18,659 nucleotides of DNA from an uncultured Collinsella sp. (lineage in GTDB: Bacteria; Actinomycetota; Coriobacteriia; Coriobacteriales; Coriobacteriaceae). The translations under genes and the position numbers were made by a program. Shown here one piece after another: positions 14,777 to 18,659 of this stretch; within the stretch, counting starts at the first letter, position 1, and every line of letters starts with the position of its first letter. The stretch spans positions 1 through 18,659 of the forward strand of contig CAJKFS010000043.1 of assembly GCA_905199225.1 (NCBI GenBank). Direction: 5' to 3'. The notes beneath the pieces were generated by a model that did not search any database, had not been told where the DNA came from, and worked only from the letters and a program-made list of their open reading frames with translations.

Positions 14777-16147
14777 ATGGACCAGCGTTCCGTACGCGAT
14801 ATTCTTGCCGGTAAAACCTACTTTATCCGCACCTTTGGCTGCCAGATGAATCAGCACGATTCCGAGCGCGTGAGCGGTCTGCTCGATTCGTATGGTTGCC
14901 TCATGGCGCTCGATCCCGAGCATGCCGATATCGTTGTCTTCATGACATGCTGTGTGCGTGAGGCCGCCGATACTCGCCTGTACGGTCAGTGCAATTCCTG
15001 CAAAAGCCTGCCGCCTTCGCCTTCGGGCAAGCGTGTGGTTGCCGTGGGCGGCTGCATTGCGCAGCGTGATGGCGAGGGCCTGCTCACCAACGTCGATAAC
15101 GTCAATGTTATCTTTGGCACGCATTCCATCGCGCATGTGGCCGAGCTCATTGCCGAGGCGTTCCTTGATGGTAAGCGTCATATCCGCACCAATGAGCATG
15201 AGGATACGGATGCCATGAGCATGCCGTGGCATCGCGAGACCCAGTATCACGCTTGGGTGCCCATCATGACGGGCTGCAATAATTTCTGTACCTATTGCAT
15301 CGTTCCGTACGTGCGCGGTCGCGAAAAGAGCCGCCCCTTCGAGGAGATTGTCGACGAGGTGACTGGTTTGGTGTGCCAGGGCGTGCGTGAGATTACGCTG
15401 CTGGGCCAAAACGTTAACTCATATGGTCGCGATCTGTTTGGTAAGCCGCGTTTTGCCGATCTGCTGCGTGCCGTGGGCGATACGGGTGTGGAGCGCATCT
15501 TCTTTACGTCTTCGCATCCCAAGGATCTGCTGCCCGAGACCATCGACGCCATGGCCGAAACGCCTGCCGTTATGCCGCAGCTGCACTTGGCCGTCCAGTC
15601 AGGTTCGACGCGGATCCTCAAAGAGATGAATCGCCGTTATACACGCGAGGACTATTTGGGCTTGGTCGATCGCATTCGCAACCGTATGCCCGATATCGCG
15701 CTCTCGACCGACATTATCGTTGGCTTCCCGGGCGAGACTGAAGAAGACTTTGAGCAGACGCTTTCACTTGCCGAGACGGTCCGCTATGCCCAGGCCTATA
15801 CCTTCATCTATTCCAAGCGCGCCGGTACCCCGGCCGCCGAGATTGACGATCCTACGCCGCATGAGGTTATTCTCGAGCGTTTCAACCGCCTGGTTAAGGT
15901 TATCGAGACCACGGCACACGAGTATAACCAGGGTGAGCTTCATACTGTGGTTCCGGCGCTCATTGAGGGAACGAGTAAAAAGAACGACGCGGTCCTGCTG
16001 GGCAAGAGTCCTAAGAATCAGACCGTTCATGCGCCCATCCCCGAGGGCTATAGCATCGATCAGTTTGTTGGCAAGATCGTTGATGTTGACGTTGACGTTG
16101 CCATGACCTGGTATTTGTCCGGCTCCGTTGTGGGCGAGCCGCGCTAA
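14777..16147 (+). CDS. miaB: tRNA-2-methylthio-N6-dimethylallyladenosine synthase MiaB
   Basis: MiaB is a radical-SAM enzyme that converts i6A37 of certain tRNAs to ms2i6A37, acting after MiaA, which the next gene encodes. The 456-residue protein has the MTTase cysteines C22 (FGCQMNQHDSE, the MiaB signature), C58 (MTCCVREAA, usually NTC) and C93 (GGC). The radical-SAM motif is C167-x3-C171-x2-C174 (CNNFCTYC), and a TRAM domain lies near the C-terminus. FGCQMN and VREAADTR separate it from RimO. AGGA (14764-14767) is 9 bases before the ATG at 14777; an in-frame ATG at 14771 would leave only 3 bases, so the second is preferred. Its stop overlaps the miaA start by one base. Confidence 0.95.
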   Translation: MDQRSVRDILAGKTYFIRTFGCQMNQHDSERVSGLLDSYGCLMALDPEHADIVVFMTCCVREAADTRLYGQCNSCKSLPPSPSGKRVVAVGGCIAQRDGEGLLTNVDNVNVIFGTHSIAHVAELIAEAFLDGKRHIRTNEHEDTDAMSMPWHRETQYHAWVPIMTGCNNFCTYCIVPYVRGREKSRPFEEIVDEVTGLVCQGVREITLLGQNVNSYGRDLFGKPRFADLLRAVGDTGVERIFFTSSHPKDLLPETIDAMAETPAVMPQLHLAVQSGSTRILKEMNRRYTREDYLGLVDRIRNRMPDIALSTDIIVGFPGETEEDFEQTLSLAETVRYAQAYTFIYSKRAGTPAAEIDDPTPHEVILERFNRLVKVIETTAHEYNQGELHTVVPALIEGTSKKNDAVLLGKSPKNQTVHAPIPEGYSIDQFVGKIVDVDVDVAMTWYLSGSVVGEPR

Positions 16148-17085
16148 TGGTTTCTCCCGGGGCAGGTCTTTCCGCCGTTGCGATCGTCGGTCCGACGGCG
16201 GTTGGTAAGAGTGATGTTGCCGACCGTTTGGCCGCTCGTCTTTCGTCCGAAGTGCTGTCGTGCGATGCGATGCAAATCTATCGCGGCATGGACATCGGTA
16301 CCGCAAAGATGGCGCTCGATGAGTGTACGGCGCCGCTGCGTCTCGTCGACATTGTAGAGCCGGGTGTGGCATATTCTGCTGCGCTTTATCAGGCTGACGC
16401 TCGCGCGCATGTTGAACGCTTGCTGGGCGAGGGCCGCCTACCGGTGTTTTGCGGGGGCACAGGCTTGTATCTCAAGGCCGCCCTAGATGAGATGGATTTT
16501 CCCTCGGGCGAGCTTGAGGACGATCGCCGCGCGGAGTATCAGGAGCTTGCCGAGCGCATTGGCGAGGAAGCGCTGCACGCGCTGCTTGCCGAGTGTGACC
16601 CCGAGTCCGCTGCGGTCATCCACCCCCATAATGTTCGTCGCGTGATTCGCGCGCTCGAAATGCACGATGATGGTGTGTCCTACGCGCAGCAAAAGTCGCA
16701 GTTTAGTGTTCCGCGCGAGCATTATCACGCTCTGTGGTTTGGTTTGATGCGTAATCGTGAGGCGCTTTACGAGCGTATTAATCTTCGCGTCGATTTGATG
16801 TTTGAGCAGGGTCTTGTTGATGAGGTTCGCGGTCTTATGGACCAGGGGCTGGGAGATGCCCTGACTTCGATGCAGGCAATTGGCTATAAAGAGATCATCG
16901 ATGCTTTCAATGGCGTGACGAGCATGGATGAGGCTCGCGAACTCATTAAGATGCGTTCGCGTCGCTATGCCAAACGTCAGCTTTCGTGGTTTAAGCGCGA
17001 TGACCGTATCGCGTGGTTTGATATGGATGAATGTACGATCGATGAGGTCGTTGCTGATATCCTGCATCGTATTGAGGCTGCCTAA
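16147..17085 (+). CDS. miaA: tRNA dimethylallyltransferase MiaA
   Basis: MiaA transfers a dimethylallyl group from dimethylallyl diphosphate to the N6 of A37 in tRNAs that read codons starting with U, making the substrate of MiaB. The 312-residue protein has the P-loop GPTAVGKS (15-22), the catalytic-region SCDAMQIYRGMDIGTAK (38-54) and GGTGLYLKA (103-111), all family-typical, and the usual length. C-terminal blocks AIGYKEI and the KRQLSWFKRD segment are also present. The ATG shares its A with the miaB stop codon, no clear ribosome site precedes it, and translation is probably coupled. The downstream hflX start overlaps in the same way. Confidence 0.96.
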   Translation: MVSPGAGLSAVAIVGPTAVGKSDVADRLAARLSSEVLSCDAMQIYRGMDIGTAKMALDECTAPLRLVDIVEPGVAYSAALYQADARAHVERLLGEGRLPVFCGGTGLYLKAALDEMDFPSGELEDDRRAEYQELAERIGEEALHALLAECDPESAAVIHPHNVRRVIRALEMHDDGVSYAQQKSQFSVPREHYHALWFGLMRNREALYERINLRVDLMFEQGLVDEVRGLMDQGLGDALTSMQAIGYKEIIDAFNGVTSMDEARELIKMRSRRYAKRQLSWFKRDDRIAWFDMDECTIDEVVADILHRIEAA

Positions 17086-18374
17086 TGGCTCGTTTCCCCC
17101 TTGTTCCCACGGCACCCGAGCCCGAGCGTGCCATTTTGGTTGGTGTTGAGTGGCGCGACAATGCATGGCCACTCGATCGATCGCTCGATGAGCTTGAGCG
17201 CCTTGCCCACACGGCTGGTGCCCAGTGCGTGGCTCGCTTGTCTCAGCGTTTGGTAAAGCCGTATCCCAAATCATTTATCGGTTCCGGTAAGGTAGAGGAG
17301 CTGTGCGGTCTGGTACATCGCATGGATGCCGATGTCGTTATTTTTGACGACGACCTGACGCCCTCGCAGCAATCCTATTTGGAGAAAGCCGTGGGCGAGC
17401 CGGTAAAGATTATCGATCGTACGGCACTGATCTTGGATATCTTTGGCCTGCATGCTCAGACGCGTGAGGGACGCCTACAGGTACAGCTGGCGCAGCTTCA
17501 ATATCTGTTGCCTCGTCTGCGCGGCATGTGGAGCCATCTCGCCAAGGAACAGACGCGCGGCGGCATCGGCTCACGCTTTGGTCAGGGCGAAAGTCAGCTC
17601 GAGGTCGACCGTCGCCTCATTCGTAATAAGATCGCTGCGCTTCGACGTGAGATCAAGCAGGTTGAACAGCGTCGTGATGTTCAATCCAAGAGTCGTATTG
17701 AGTCACCGGCGTTTCGCGTCGCGTTAGCCGGTTATACCAATGCCGGTAAATCGACGTTGCTCAATCGTCTGACCGGTTCTACGGTACTTTCGCAGGACAA
17801 GCTGTTTGCTACGCTCGACCCGACGACGCGTTCATATCGCCTGCCTGGCGGTCGCGGCATGACGATTACCGATACCGTCGGCTTTATTCAAAAGCTGCCG
17901 CATGGTCTGGTCGATGCCTTTAAATCGACGTTGTCCGAGGTGTTGGGTGCCGATTTAATTCTCAAAGTCGTGGATGCGTCTGATGAGGACTATGAGCGAC
18001 AGCTTGAGGCTGTCGACCGCGTGCTTGATGAGATCGGCGCCGGAGAGCGTTTAACGCTTACGGTGTTCAATAAAATCGATCTTCTCGATAGCGTCGATCG
18101 ATTGAGTTTCCGTCGTCGTTATCCGGAAGCTGTTCTGTTCTCGGCCCAAACGGGCGAGGGGCTCGACGATCTCGTCGATCGCATTGCTCGCGAGGCGGCC
18201 GCCACCGATGTGCTGCTTTCCGCCGACATTCCATATCGTGAAGGTGCACTCATCACAGTCGTGCATGAGCAGGGGACCCTTTTGCACGAGGAATATCTTG
18301 AGGATGGCGTTCGTATTGTGGCGAAACTGCCGGCTCGTATTGCACCGCGGCTCGAGCGTTATCGCACCGAGTAG
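17085..18374 (+). CDS. hflX: GTPase HflX
   Basis: HflX is a ribosome-associated GTPase that splits stalled 70S ribosomes, especially after stress such as heat. The 429-residue protein has the HflX N-terminal domain (about 15-205, with FIGSGKVEEL, LTPSQQSYLE, RTALILDIFGLHAQTREGRL as landmarks and the glycine-rich TRGGIGSRFGQGE), a coiled linker (about 172-205), and the G domain: G1 GYTNAGKST (216-224), G3 DTVGF (263-267), G4 NKID (329-332), G5 SAQTGEG (353-359). A short C-terminal domain follows. The ATG overlaps the miaA stop by one base. The miaA-hflX pairing is common across bacteria (with hfq between them in Proteobacteria). Its last 16 bases overlap a convergent minus-strand gene. Confidence 0.96.
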   Translation: MARFPLVPTAPEPERAILVGVEWRDNAWPLDRSLDELERLAHTAGAQCVARLSQRLVKPYPKSFIGSGKVEELCGLVHRMDADVVIFDDDLTPSQQSYLEKAVGEPVKIIDRTALILDIFGLHAQTREGRLQVQLAQLQYLLPRLRGMWSHLAKEQTRGGIGSRFGQGESQLEVDRRLIRNKIAALRREIKQVEQRRDVQSKSRIESPAFRVALAGYTNAGKSTLLNRLTGSTVLSQDKLFATLDPTTRSYRLPGGRGMTITDTVGFIQKLPHGLVDAFKSTLSEVLGADLILKVVDASDEDYERQLEAVDRVLDEIGAGERLTLTVFNKIDLLDSVDRLSFRRRYPEAVLFSAQTGEGLDDLVDRIAREAAATDVLLSADIPYREGALITVVHEQGTLLHEEYLEDGVRIVAKLPARIAPRLERYRTE

Positions 18375-18659
18375 GCGAGCTCCAAAATGCCCAGTATGAT
18401 GGGCTGATGTAGCAGATAAAAGGGGAGTGAATGACGTCCAAGGCTGGCGAGCGCCGGCAGGGGGTTGGCGTAGGCCCAGCTTGGGGCGGTCTTACCGATT
18501 CCCTGCGCTATGTGTGCGGCGAAGTATCCTGCAAGATACATAAAGATAAACGGGATGATGGGGTAGTAATCACCTGAGATAAATCCAGGGCTCGGAAATC
18601 CTAGCCGGTTGATTTCCGATCTCAGCCGAACACATTGAGCGGATAGGACGTTCCCGCAG
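18359..18659 (-). CDS. Membrane acyltransferase-like protein, C-terminal part (DUF1624-like)
   Basis: The minus strand is open from the window edge to a TAA at 18361-18359, about 99 codons, with the start outside the window. The reading includes GFPSPGFISGDYYPIIPF, then a hydrophobic segment ending MYLAGYFAAHIA, then LASLGRHSLPFYLLHQPII and a final hydrophobic helix. This pattern, GFPSPGF-DYYP followed by LGRHSLxFYLLHQP, is that of the DUF1624/heparan-glucosaminide N-acetyltransferase-like multi-pass membrane family; a general acyltransferase-3 relation is the alternative. The substrate is unknown. It converges on hflX and overlaps its last 16 bases, leaving no space for a terminator between the two. 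Confidence 0.75.
   Translation of the reverse strand, partial: CGNVLSAQCVRLRSEINRLGFPSPGFISGDYYPIIPFIFMYLAGYFAAHIAQGIGKTAPSWAYANPLPALASLGRHSLPFYLLHQPIILGILELAYSVR

Overview
The window is a compact, high-GC bacterial chromosome segment of core housekeeping genes. The set and order of genes is rnj - ftsK - rodZ-like - yajQ - rimO - pgsA - cinA/pncC, then recA - recX, then rny - GHKL ATPase - spoVS - miaB - miaA - hflX. Together with the AGGAGG or GAAAGGA ribosome sites and a Gram-positive LexA box (CGAAC-N4-GTTCG), this points to an actinobacterium, most likely of the class Coriobacteriia (Collinsella or a relative). The taxonomic call is inference from gene order and protein style; no database search was run.

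Region 1 (1-9361) is a seven-gene plus-strand run. RNase J comes first, then an FtsK/SpoIIIE DNA translocase, a single-pass RodZ-like helix-turn-helix protein with unusual low-complexity segments, YajQ, the ribosomal protein S12 methylthiotransferase RimO, phosphatidylglycerophosphate synthase PgsA, and a stand-alone CinA C-terminal (PncC-type) amidase. Gaps are 28 bases or fewer, with one stop/start overlap, and the run ends at a GC-rich hairpin.

Region 2 (9362-11490) is the recA-recX unit. RecA has a near-consensus promoter whose 17-base spacer holds a perfect-arm LexA operator, so this is a textbook SOS-controlled arrangement read directly from the bases. Upstream lies a series of TTGG motifs spaced exactly 11 bases apart.

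Region 3 (11491-18374) starts with a TTGACA-N17-TACGAT promoter and a leader of about 160 bases carrying two hairpins followed by T-rich DNA. It then encodes RNase Y, an uncharacterised GHKL-fold ATPase, SpoVS, MiaB, MiaA and HflX. The last genes are tightly packed, with one-base stop/start overlaps at miaB/miaA and miaA/hflX. In Bacillus the gene between rny and spoVS is ymdB; here a GHKL ATPase takes that place, which makes it the best candidate for an undescribed function in the window.

Region 4 (18359-18659) is the C-terminal end of a minus-strand membrane acyltransferase-like gene that converges on, and overlaps, the end of hflX. Functionally the window combines RNA decay (RNases J and Y), DNA repair and segregation (RecA, RecX, FtsK), and tRNA and ribosome modification or rescue (RimO, MiaA, MiaB, HflX). 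I saw no tRNA or rRNA genes, CRISPR arrays, insertion sequences or signs of recent transfer.
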